IMG/VR virus record: IMGVR_UViG_3300006101_000022
Span: 1 to 44,484 of that record
DNA: 44,484 bases
Strand: one strand, 5' to 3'
Origin: a virus
Shown: positions 1-10,600 of the stretch, one piece after another
Layout of the letters: every line of letters begins with the position of its first letter
How positions within the stretch are numbered: the first letter of the stretch is position 1
Program-made: the position numbers and the translations under genes
Notes under the pieces: model-generated
What the model saw: the letters and a program-made list of their open reading frames with translations, nothing else
Database searches by the model: none
What the model was told of the DNA's origin: nothing

Positions 1-2
1 TC

Positions 3-797
3 GGTAGTAGCATATCCAATCTAACCAGCAATCTCGACATCACCGGCAAGGCCGGACAGTTTGCCACAGCTTTCAGCGACCCTGCTGCGGCACTATCCAA
101 TTTAGGAAATTTTGATATTAGCAGCTTGACCAATCTAGGTAGCGGCGCCGTGACCAATTTGCTTGGCAGCACCGGTCCCTTGGGTAGTGCGGTCTCCGGC
201 CTGTTGAATGGTGGTAGCATAGGTGATGTGGCCTCCGGCCTGTTGAGTGGCAGTGGTAGTTTGGGTAGTGCGGTCTCCGGCCTGTTGAATGGTGGTAGCA
301 TAGGTGATGTGGCCTCCGGCCTGTTGAGTGGCAGTGGGTTGAGTTCAGTGACCAGTCTGTTGAGCGGTGGTGGTGTAGGTAGTTTGTTGGGCAGTTTTGG
401 CGGTCTCAGCAGTCTAGGAGCCCTGGGCAGTCTTGGGAGCCTGGGCGGACTATTTGGTGGCGGTGGTGACAGTCTGGTATCTAGTACACAAGTGGCAGCC
501 GGCTATAGCAATACTGTGGATAGAGGAACTCTTGATGTGGCATTGACCAAAATCATTGGCAGCACCAAGGTGCCAACTCCGCTGTTTGATTTTCCATCAA
601 TCAACAGTATCAGTCTCAATGCCAGTGCCGATATAACAGCCGCTTCTAACATATTGCAAAATCTCAAGAGTCAGGGCGGAGCACTGCTGAGTCAACTACA
701 ACAAACAGCTACCAACGCTGTGAGCAGTACTGTGCAAGATATAACCAAACAAGCCGGCGGCGTAATATCAGACTCTCTGAACAATCTAATAGGTTAA
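3..797 (+). CDS. Gly/Ser/Leu-rich putative virion protein (5' partial)
   Basis: The reading frame is open from the first bases of the window, so the N-terminus lies upstream and only the last 264 residues are seen. The protein is low-complexity, dominated by Gly, Ser, Leu and Asn, with repeated units containing SGLLNGGSIGDVASGLL. A more ordinary, probably helical C-terminus follows (QLQQTATNAV near the end). There is no recognisable enzymatic motif. It lies 7 bp upstream of the gp25 gene on the same strand, which suggests a baseplate or tail-hub structural role; this is inferred from position only. The first in-window start-like codon is a TTG at 126, but the upstream codons read through without a stop and look like the same protein, so I do not take it as the start. 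Confidence 0.6.
   Translation, partial: GSSISNLTSNLDITGKAGQFATAFSDPAAALSNLGNFDISSLTNLGSGAVTNLLGSTGPLGSAVSGLLNGGSIGDVASGLLSGSGSLGSAVSGLLNGGSIGDVASGLLSGSGLSSVTSLLSGGGVGSLLGSFGGLSSLGALGSLGSLGGLFGGGGDSLVSSTQVAAGYSNTVDRGTLDVALTKIIGSTKVPTPLFDFPSINSISLNASADITAASNILQNLKSQGGALLSQLQQTATNAVSSTVQDITKQAGGVISDSLNNLIG
180..337 (+). repeat. Tandem in-frame 81-bp direct repeat (two copies)
   Basis: Positions 180-256 and 261-337 are identical over 77 bp at an offset of 81 bp. The unit encodes 27 residues, so the duplication keeps the frame of the surrounding gene. Identity at synonymous positions points to a recent duplication or gene conversion. Degenerate relatives of the unit (GxGSLxSLLG-type) continue to about 470. 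Confidence 0.9.
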
Positions 798-804
798 ATA
801 CAGC

Positions 805-1179
805 ATGGCCACATTTATTGGATTCAACACCATCAATCAAAACAAGTATTTTACCTTGACCGATTTTGAATTGATCAAACGAGACTTGTTGAATGCTTTC
901 AGTATCCGCCAAGGAGAACTGGTAGGCGTGCCCGGGTATGGCACCACGTTATGGAACTTTGTGTTTGAGAATCAAACTCAAGATACCATACAAGCTGTGT
1001 ACAACGAAGTGCAACGTGTGGCCAGCGGCGATCCCAGGATCCATATCAGTTCAATTGAAGTATTCCCTCAACAGAACGGACTACTGATACAACTGCAATT
1101 GACTGTGGTACCCAGCACCGATGCCCAACGTTTGTCTATCTTTTTTGATCAGACGCAGAACATGGCCAGCTACTTATAA
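805..1179 (+). CDS. 25: Baseplate wedge protein gp25 (GPW/gp25 family)
   Basis: This 124-aa protein matches the GPW/gp25 family in length (T4 gp25 is 132 aa) and layout. It has an N-terminal strand region, a central helix with the family hallmark LVGVPGYGTTLWNFVFE (about residues 39-55), then GDPRIHISSIEV (about 75-86), which corresponds to the conserved (E/D)PR block, and a beta-rich C-terminus. In T4, gp25 sits in the inner baseplate wedge with gp6 and gp53 and helps nucleate the sheath. The ATG lies 7 bp after the previous stop. The next gene is gp6, its physical partner in the baseplate. This is one of the best anchors for calling the window T4-like. Confidence 0.95.
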   Translation: MATFIGFNTINQNKYFTLTDFELIKRDLLNAFSIRQGELVGVPGYGTTLWNFVFENQTQDTIQAVYNEVQRVASGDPRIHISSIEVFPQQNGLLIQLQLTVVPSTDAQRLSIFFDQTQNMASYL

Positions 1180-1199
1180 TATACGTAGTTTTTAAAGTC

Positions 1200-1207
1200 C
1201 ATAAATA
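1200..1207 (+). promoter_or_regulatory. Candidate T4-type late promoter (CATAAATA)
   Basis: The octamer CATAAATA differs by one base from the T4 late-promoter -10 element TATAAATA. It lies in the 46-bp gap between gp25 and gp6, 18 bp before the gp6 ATG. There is no -35-like element, as expected for gp55-type late promoters. The placement before a structural gene fits, but the motif is short. Confidence 0.45.
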
Positions 1208-1225
1208 CTCAACACTGGAATACAT

Positions 1226-4200
1226 ATGGCCACAACTACAAGACAAACTGCGATATTCGGAGTTCAAGACTGGAAACAGATCTATCAGACCTATCAGGAA
1301 GCCAATTTCCAAAGCTATGATTTTGAAACCCTGCGCAAGACCTTTGTGGATTACTTGCGCTTGTATTATCCAGAAACCTTCAACGACTATATTGAAAGTT
1401 CGGAATTTATAGCCCTGTTGGATGTGATGGCGTTTATGGGTCAGAGCTTGGCCTTCAGGACCGATCTCAACAACAGAGAAAATTATCTAGGCACAGCCGA
1501 GCGTAGAGACAGTGTGATCAAGCTGTCGAACTTGGTCAGCTATGTACCTCTCAGAAACACCGAAGCTTCGGGCTATCTCAAGGTATTCAGCATCAGCACC
1601 ACAGAAAATCTAGTTGACTACAACGGCGTCAATCTCAGCAACATCACGGTCAACTGGGCCGATCCAACCAATCTAGATTGGCAAGAACAGTTTACGACCA
1701 TACTGAATGCCAGTCTGCTCAACACACAACGTTTTGGACGTCCTGCTGCCAGTCAGACCATACTGGGCGTGAACACCCAAGAATATACCATCAATCTGGT
1801 TCCGGGCTATCTACCGGTAGTGCCTTACACTGCTGTGGTGGATGGCATCAGCATGCCGTTTGAAGCTGTCAATGCCACCAGTGCTGGTCAGGACTATGTG
1901 TACGAACCGCCTCCTCTTCCAGACGGTCGATTCAACATCCTGTTCCGCAACGATCAGCTGGGATTTGCCAGTGCCAACACCGGGTTCTTTTTCTTCTTCA
2001 AGCAAGGCACGTTGCAAAATCAAGATTTCAATCTGGTTGAACGCATAACCAACCGTGCCGTAGACATCAACATAGATGGTATCAACAACACTGACGTATG
2101 GTTGTATCAGTTGGACAATTTGGGCAACGTGCAAAATTTTTGGTTTCCTGTGCAGAGCGTGTATGCGGCCGCAGCACAGCAGACCTCAGCTGGAACCCAA
2201 CAGATCTACAGCATAGCCAGTAGAAATAACGATCAAATCACGCTGAATTTTGGCGACGGCATTTTCAGCACCATACCGGTGGGCACATTCAGGACCTATG
2301 TGCGGGCCAGCAACGGATTGACCTATATCATTAATCCGCAGGAAATGCAGAACATACAGATTCCTATCAGCTATGTGAGTCGCACTGGACAGATTGAAAC
2401 ACTCACATTCAACTGCGGTATCACTCAGCCGGTAACCAACGCCCAGGCCCGTGAAACCATCAACGATATCAAGCAACGTGCTCCGGCCCAGTACTATACA
2501 CAAAACAGAATGGTCAATGGCGAGGATTATACCAATTTTCCTTACACACAGTACAACAGTATCTTGAAAAGCGCAGCTGTGAACCGAGCCAGCATAGGAA
2601 CCAGCCGATATCTGGACCTAGTGGATGGTACTGGCAAGTACTCGAGCACCAACATATTTGCCAGTGATGGCGCCATGTATGAAACCAATCTAACTCCAGC
2701 ATTCTTGTTCAGTTGGCTCAGCATCAACGATATCAGCAGCGTGGTCTACAACCAGATCAATCCGCTGTTGACCCAGGCCGGCCTACAACAATTTTATTAT
2801 GCCAATTTTCCTAGACCCAACCTGTTGAACCTCAACTACAGTTGGCAACAAAGTACGGCCATGACCAACGAAGTCACTGGCTATTTTAAAAACAGTAGTG
2901 GCGATGCTGTGCCTGTGGGGTCAGCGGCCAGCAACAATGCCCGGTACATCACAGTTGGCAGCCTAATCAAGTTTGTTCCGCCGTCCGGTTATTATTTTGA
3001 TGCCGACAACAATCTACGACCTGGGTCGGCCACATCACCCACTGAGAAAACTGAGATCTGGGCCAGCCCTACCGCAGTTTATCTGTCAGGCACCGGTCAA
3101 GGCCTAGGCAACTTGCCCACCGGAGTAGGTCCAGTGGTGCTCAATACATTTGTACCTACAGGTGCTGTCGCCAGTTTGGTTATCCCTACACTGGTTACAG
3201 ATTTGCCAATCTCGGTCAAACAAAGCGTGGTCAATCAGATCTATCTCAATCAGAATTTTGGCCTGGGCTACAACAATCTCACAGCCACTTGGTATGTGAT
3301 CACCAGCTCAAATCTGGCAACCAATGCCACGTTTGATCTTGCTAACGCACAAAACACATCCGGAACCAATGCAGATGCCAGCTGGTTGATACAATGCACC
3401 ACCAACGGCAACAACTACACAGTGATATCAAGATCTCTAGAATACTTTTTTGGCAGCGTGGCCCAGACTAGATTTTTCTTTTACACAGCAGATCCAATCT
3501 ACGACAGTCGTACCGGCACAGTGATACGGGATTATATCAATGTGCTCAAAATCAACACTCAGCCCGATACCAACTACCCCCTGCCCAACGACAGCATAGT
3601 CAATATCATAGCTCAGCCAGTTTTGACCGATGGACTGGTCGACGACTTCCAGGTAGAAATTTCATTTGCCAGCCAACCCGGAAGCTCGGTACCAATCAAT
3701 CCTGACTTTTTTGATGAGCTGGTCGCACCCGCAACCAACTCCAATCAAAAATTGGTCTTCTTCCAGCAAACAGTGGATTTTGACAATTTACAACGCTATA
3801 TCCTGGTTGATCCTGGCACAGTCAACACCAGTTATCCCAACCAGGCCAGCATCTTGTTGGCGTTGAGTCAATATACTGTGGGCCAGACTTTTTATGCCTA
3901 CAATCAGTATCCCGGCAACACCATTACCAACCAGGTATTTTACACTATCACTCGAGATAGCACAGGCAACAACATGCTCACAGTTGATAACACGTATGCA
4001 GCACGAGTGGGTCGACAAGGATTCTATTTCCAGTACAGACACAACAGTCCCCTGTCTAGTCGTATTGACCCGGGCAGTACCAACATCATCGATCTGTATC
4101 TGGTGACCAATGCTTACTACACAGCCTATCAAAACTGGATCCAGGATGTGACTGGCACAGTGAGCGAGCCTAGTCCGCCCACTATTGATGAACTGAGTAC

Positions 4201-4654
4201 TGACTATCAAGGACTAGACACCTACAAGATGATCAGCGACAATGTCATTTTGAACTCGGTTGATTTCCAACCCTTGTTTGGACAGAAAGCCGATGTTGCA
4301 CTCAGAGCCACTATCAAGGTCATACAAAATCCTTTGAGCACAACCAGTATCACTGAAATTAAAAACAGTGTGGTAGCCACCATGGCCGCCTATTTTGATC
4401 TGGCCAACTGGAATTTTGGAGACACGTTTTATTTCAGCGAACTGTCGGCTTACATACATCAACAGATTGGTGGCATAGTGAGCAGCGTGGTCCTGGTTCC
4501 GTTGGATCCACAAAAGAGCTTTGGTGATCTTTACGAAATCAGATCGGCACCCAACCAGATATTTGTGAACGGGGCCACAGTCAATGACATAGAAGTCATA
4601 ACAGCCCTGACCAGCACCAATCTGCAGACTGCTCCTGGCAGCGGGGTGATTTGA
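1226..4654 (+). CDS. 6: Baseplate wedge protein gp6
   Basis: The 1142-aa product is a gp6-type (baseplate J-like) wedge protein. The N-terminus carries the diagnostic T4 gp6 block: YPETFNDYIESSEFIALLD (about residues 49-67), then FMGQSLAFRTDLNNRENYL and TAERRDSVIKLSNLVSYVP. The C-terminal part (about 1000-1142) contains the conserved gp6 tail region with VDFQPLFGQKADVALRATI and GDLYEIRSAPNQIFVNG. In T4, gp6 dimers form the continuous inner ring of the baseplate with gp7, gp25 and gp53. T4 gp6 is 660 aa, so this homologue carries roughly 480 extra residues, mostly Asn/Thr/Gly-rich beta segments in the middle. The gene ends in TGATG, where its stop shares the A with the next gene's ATG, indicating translational coupling. 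Confidence 0.93.
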   Translation: MATTTRQTAIFGVQDWKQIYQTYQEANFQSYDFETLRKTFVDYLRLYYPETFNDYIESSEFIALLDVMAFMGQSLAFRTDLNNRENYLGTAERRDSVIKLSNLVSYVPLRNTEASGYLKVFSISTTENLVDYNGVNLSNITVNWADPTNLDWQEQFTTILNASLLNTQRFGRPAASQTILGVNTQEYTINLVPGYLPVVPYTAVVDGISMPFEAVNATSAGQDYVYEPPPLPDGRFNILFRNDQLGFASANTGFFFFFKQGTLQNQDFNLVERITNRAVDINIDGINNTDVWLYQLDNLGNVQNFWFPVQSVYAAAAQQTSAGTQQIYSIASRNNDQITLNFGDGIFSTIPVGTFRTYVRASNGLTYIINPQEMQNIQIPISYVSRTGQIETLTFNCGITQPVTNAQARETINDIKQRAPAQYYTQNRMVNGEDYTNFPYTQYNSILKSAAVNRASIGTSRYLDLVDGTGKYSSTNIFASDGAMYETNLTPAFLFSWLSINDISSVVYNQINPLLTQAGLQQFYYANFPRPNLLNLNYSWQQSTAMTNEVTGYFKNSSGDAVPVGSAASNNARYITVGSLIKFVPPSGYYFDADNNLRPGSATSPTEKTEIWASPTAVYLSGTGQGLGNLPTGVGPVVLNTFVPTGAVASLVIPTLVTDLPISVKQSVVNQIYLNQNFGLGYNNLTATWYVITSSNLATNATFDLANAQNTSGTNADASWLIQCTTNGNNYTVISRSLEYFFGSVAQTRFFFYTADPIYDSRTGTVIRDYINVLKINTQPDTNYPLPNDSIVNIIAQPVLTDGLVDDFQVEISFASQPGSSVPINPDFFDELVAPATNSNQKLVFFQQTVDFDNLQRYILVDPGTVNTSYPNQASILLALSQYTVGQTFYAYNQYPGNTITNQVFYTITRDSTGNNMLTVDNTYAARVGRQGFYFQYRHNSPLSSRIDPGSTNIIDLYLVTNAYYTAYQNWIQDVTGTVSEPSPPTIDELSTDYQGLDTYKMISDNVILNSVDFQPLFGQKADVALRATIKVIQNPLSTTSITEIKNSVVATMAAYFDLANWNFGDTFYFSELSAYIHQQIGGIVSSVVLVPLDPQKSFGDLYEIRSAPNQIFVNGATVNDIEVITALTSTNLQTAPGSGVI

Positions 4655-7600
4655 TGACCATACCCAGCGCACAATTTAGTACCGCAGACCTTTTACCTGA
4701 AGTATTCCAGACTCCGATCAACCGGCAGTTCTTGGCTGCCACGCTGGATCAGCTGACTCAAGAACCAGCATTTGCCAAACGACAAGGATTTATAGGACAA
4801 CGTATCGGTCCTGGAGTCAATGCCAACGACCAATACGTGATTGAACCAACTGCGACTCGCAATCAGTATCAACTGGAACCCGGTGTAGTGCAGGTCAACC
4901 CTGCTGATACTGCCCAGGTGGTGGATGCCATAACCTATCCGGGCATGAATGATGCACTGGCCGTTCAAGGTGCTGTGGTTGCCAACAGTTCATCTTTGTA
5001 TACCAGCGAGTATTACACCTGGGATCCGTTTGTGGATTTCGACAAGTTCATAAATTATTCGGAATACTATTGGTTGCCCAACGGCCCCGATGCAGTCACA
5101 GTCAATGCCACTGGCATACCCACCTACGAAAATTTCACAGTCACACGCAATGACGGTTTTTATACTTTCAGCGGAATTGCCGGCAACAATCCAACCTTGA
5201 CCTTGGCCAGGAACGGCACTTACAATTTCCTGGTAGCACAAAACAACCAGGCCACCATACAGTTCCGTGTAACCAACAATGGAACCACAGCCTGGGTCAT
5301 AGACTATGACAGCAATCCGACCCTGACCCTTACCAGGGGTAACACTTATACATTTGATTTGTCGTTGTCGGCGCCACTTCCGTTCTATATCAAGACCGAG
5401 GCCAGCTATGGATCGATCAATCTTTACAACTCGGGAGTGTCCAACAACGGCGCTGTGTCCGGGCTGATCACTTTCACAGTGCCACAAGATGCGCCCGATA
5501 CCCTGTACTATTGTAACAGCACTGAATTCAATTTACGTGGCACGTTTGATATAGTCGATGCTGTTGCTGGCACCGGTCCTGGTTTTTGGATACAAACCGA
5601 TCCAGGTATCAATGGAGTTGTTGCATCTACCCCCAATATTTCAAGTCGTGATGTGTACGGTGTGGTCAACAACGGAGTTGATCTTGGTACTGTCACGTTC
5701 AACACACCTGCTACCACTGCACAGAATTTTTACTACAATCTGCCTTATATTGGTAGCCTGCCCAATCAACCTACAGGTACCGTGGATCTGGTCACCACTT
5801 TGCTGTTTGATCAGATCAACGGCATAGCATTGACAGACTTTCTTGCAACCAATCCTGCAGGCATCGATGGTGTGACCAACATTGTTGGTAGAACACTGGT
5901 ATTCAATGCCGTCAATACCACAGACACAGATCTGTATGTGGTCTGGCTGGTCAGTGAAACAGGTGGGATCATACAGCTGATCAATGTGCTGTCTATAAAC
6001 AATCTTTCTCAGTTTGGTGTGTTGTTTGGAGCCACCTATGCCAGCACCAGATGGTACAAAAATGCTTCAGGTCTACTGGTACAAATGCCCTTGTTGACAG
6101 CCACACGTGATCTGCTGTACTACCAAGACGGAACAGACCCGACCATGTTTGGCGTGATCGAACTGGTTGATTTAACAGGCACGAGTGTTTTAGATGTTGG
6201 CAACATTCTGGGCAGAAAGACCTATACCAGTCCCAATGGAGTCACGTTTACCAACGGTCTCAAGGTACTGTTTACTGGAACCACAGTTCCAGCTGGATAT
6301 CAAAACAACGAGTATTATGTGCAAGGTGTGGGCACAGCCATACAACTGTTGCCGGTCACCGATTTTGTTACACCAGAAACCTATCTATCGGGTTTGCCGC
6401 TTTATCCTGATTACCTTACCAGCAGTCGAGACAGTCTGGATCTCAATCCCTGGTGCCGCAGCAATAGATGGTTCCATGTGGATGTGATACAGCAGACTGG
6501 ATCATACAACAGGACCAACGTGGTACTGGATCAGACTCTACGAGCCAAGAGACCAATTCTGGAATTCCGTGGAGGTACACGCCTGTTTGGGTTTGGCACC
6601 CAGGGCATTGCACCGGTTGACATAATTGATTTTAGTCAGACCGATGCCTTGCGCACGGTGGAAGGCAGCTTGGGGTTTGCGACCGATGGATATCAGTTGG
6701 TCGAAGGCAGTACCATAATTTTTGCCGGGGATCAAGACATTGCGGTGCGCAGAACAGTGTATCAAGTGACGTTTATAACCCCAGATACAGTGGCTCCTTT
6801 GATACCGGAACCCATTATCAATCTGATTCCGATTGCCACAGTGCTAGCTGATCAGTCCACAGTGTGTCTAGCCGGCACAACCTTGATCGGTGTCACCTAC
6901 TACTTTGATGGAGCCAACTGGATCCTGGCACAGCAAAAAAACAGCGTGAACCAGCCTATTAGATTTGATGTGTACGATCTCAACGGTATCAGCTTTGCCG
7001 ATCAAACCACATATCCCAGTTCCAATTTCCTCGGCAGCTATCTAACCAGTTATGCAGTCAGCAACGGTACAAATGATCCGTATCTGGGATTTCCTCTGAC
7101 CTATTTGAATTTGACCAACCTGGGCGACATAGTATTTGATAACAATCTTTATGCCGACAGTTTTGTTTATACCACCAACAACACCGGAGTTACAGTTCCA
7201 CTCAGCACCGGATTTGTCAGACAGTACCAGACACGAGCTGCCTTTGATCTTGAAATAGGCTGGCAAACAGCCGTGTCCAAGAGCCAAGTGAGACAGCAGT
7301 TTGGGTTCACTTATGCCGGATTGCCGTTGCAGTTGGATGTGGCTGTGTCGACCAGTACAGTGGTCCCGGCTGTACAGATCTTTGTGAATTCAGCATTTCT
7401 AGAACCTTACAATTCCGACACCGGCACATACAATTACAGCTATACTGTGGCATCGGCCACTACCACTATCACGTTCGCATCCGGGGTAATCGCAGTAGGA
7501 GACACAGTCGAACTGCAAGTGTTGAGCAATCAGGTCAGTGCCACAGGGTTTTATCAGGTACCAATCAATCTTGAAAACAATCCGCTCAACAACAATTCCA

Positions 7601-10600
7601 GCACGTTTACTCTGGGAACAGCACGCAATCACTACAGTACCATTGCGCAAAATCTAATCAATCTTGAAGGACCTGTAATTGGTGCCAACAACACCCGAGA
7701 TCTAGGCAATCTGGTGCCGTATGGATTGCAGATCCTGCAACAGAGTTCGCCCATGACCTTGGCTGGATTTTTCCTGCGCAGTACCGAATATAATATTTTT
7801 GATTCGCTGGTATTCAACAGCCGCGAATACATCAAGTTCAAGAATCAACTGTTGAACGCCGTGATCACAAACGATTTTGGAACGCAGACTGTGCCTGAGA
7901 TCCTGGACAGTGCAGTGAGTTTGATCACGGCTGGTGATACCAGTATCAGTCCGTTTTACTGGAGTGACATGCTGCCTACTGGCACTCGACTGGCATCAAA
8001 CTCAACCACAGTGACAGCAATCACGACCAACCGATTCAACACTGTACAGACTTACGATTTTACCACCAGCAACTATCTAGGACTGTTGGTGTACCTGAAT
8101 GGCGCCCTGTTGACACGTGGTGTTGATTACAAAACCGGTGTAGGCACACCAACCTTGACCATACTGGTGCCTTTAAACACAGGCGATACAGTCACCATCA
8201 ACGAATACAATCCAACCTACGGCAATTTTGTACCCAACACTCCTACCAAGCTGGGACTGTATCCCAAATGGACTCCCAGGGCCTACATCAGCTCGGATTA
8301 CGTCCAACCAACTCCGGTCATACAAGGGCACGACGGCAGCATCACTGTTGCGTTTGGCGATATCCGCGACGACATCTTGCTGGAATTTGAAAAGCGTATC
8401 TACAGCAATCTCAAGACAGATGGTAACCCGGTACCACTTACCATAGACGAAGTGTTGCCCGGGTTTTTTCGAACCACAGATTATACCGAAGCTGAAATCA
8501 CACAGATCTTGGGTGAAGATTTCCTCAGCTGGGCGGGCTACAACAAACTGGACTATACCGCACAGGATTACCTGGCCAACAACGCATTTACCTACAACTA
8601 CAGCACCGCCGGCAATCGGATCAACAATCAGGTGTTAGAGCAAGGAGCCTGGCGCGGTATCTATCGCTATTTTTATGATACTATTACACCCAATCTGACA
8701 CCTTGGGAAATGCTGGGCTTTACTGAACAGCCAGTCTGGTGGACCAATTGTTACGGTCTGCCGCCATATACCAGCGGCAATTTGGTATTATGGGGCGATC
8801 TTGAACAGGGGCTGGTGGCTGATCCAGTAGCGCCTTACATAAAATCTAATTTTGCCAGACCCGGGCTCACACAGGTGATACCGGTGGATGGATTGGGGAA
8901 TCTGTTGCCTCCGGTCAGCAGCGTGGTTGGACTCTACAACCCCAACACGTTCCGTAAAAGCTGGACTGTGGGCGATGGTGGTCCAGTAGAAGCATCGTGG
9001 TGGTCCAGCTCGAGTTATCCGTTTGCTGTTATGCGCCTGTTGGCCTTGACCAGACCCGCTGAATTTTTCAGTCTATTTGCCGACCGAGATCTTTATCGGT
9101 ATTCGGCCACGATGCGCCAGTATCTTTACAACAAACGTTACAGACTCAATGCCAACGAATTAGAAATTTATGGCAACGGAGTCAGCAAGGCCAGCTATAT
9201 TGATTGGATAGTGGATTACAACCAACAGATGGGTGTCAACAGCACTGACAGCCTTGCCAGCGATCTGGCCAATGTGGATGTAAGATTGTGCTACCGCATG
9301 GCGGCCTGGACCGATCAACAGAGCCTGGAAATATCTCTTGAAAAATCCAGTCCACAGAGTCAAAATCAAAGTCTCCTGATTCCGCCTGAAAGTTATCATC
9401 TACTGCTTTACAAAGATCAACCGTACTCGCAATCCACCTACAGTTCAGTCGTGATAGAAAAAGTGGGCAACGGTTGGTCGGTATACGGATACAGCACCTA
9501 TCAGGCCTATTTTACTATCTTGGTCAGTGCGGTCAACGGTATCACTCAGACCATATCAGCCGGCGGCGCCACAGTACAGGTGCCAGCACAGTACAGCAAC
9601 CAGACAGCCCGGATACCGTACGGTTATGTGTTTACCAATCGCAACATGGTGGTTGATTTCTTGTTGAGTTACGGCCAGTATCTTCAGACGCAGGGAATGT
9701 CATTTACCTATATAGAAAATGGGTATGTGTTGGACTGGCGTCAGATGGCCCAGGAATTCCTGTATTTCAGTCAGCAGGGCTGGCAAACCGGAACCTTGAT
9801 CAATCTCAATCCAGCAGCCAGTCAATTGTCAGTTAGCACTCCCGGAGCTGTAGTTGACAGCATTGTCAGCTACGGTCCACAGAATCAACTGCTGGATCAA
9901 AACAGACAGACATTTGCCACTCGCAATCTTGTCATACAGCGGTTTGGCGACAGTTTTGTCATACAGCCCGATTTGTCGACCGGTCAGGCCATCAGTTATC
10001 TCAATCTCAAATTTACCGATTACGAAAACATGATCGTGTTCGACAATGTGGATATTTTTGGAGATGTGATTTACGATCCTACCACAGCCGAGCGACAAAA
10101 TAGGCTGTATCTGAATGCATTTAACAGCACCATGTGGGACGGCACATTGAATGCTCGCGGGTTCATGCTGAATCAGGACAACGTGCTGGCTTGGGATCCT
10201 ACTCAGAGATACACCAAGGGCGACCTAGTACGATACAAAAATCAATACTGGCAGGCCAACGGCACTGTACAACCTACTGCTGCATTTGATTACAACAGCT
10301 GGTTCTTGAGCAACTGGGCACGCATTCAAAAAGGTTTGTTGGCCAATCTGGCCAACAAGGCTGATCAGCTGGCCAATACCTACAACACACAAACAGCCAA
10401 TCTCAACAACAGCAATGACTTGTTGGCGTACAATCTGATTGGGTTCACACCCAGACAGTACATGGCCAATCTTGGTCTAGACGATGTGAGCCAGGTCAAT
10501 CTTTATCAGCAGTTTATCAAGACCAAAGGCAGCCTGCAGGCCACTGATCTGTTTACCAATGTGTCTTTGGCCAAAGGCAGTGGCACTTACAAGATTTACG

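Noticed and set aside
180-470. CRISPR-like array from the repeated Gly/Ser units
   Set aside because: Repeats are in-frame coding units without constant-length unique spacers.
1811-4672. Several 60-150 aa minus-strand ORFs inside gp6
   Set aside because: They are shadows of a conserved long gene; none has a ribosome-binding site or recognisable family pattern.
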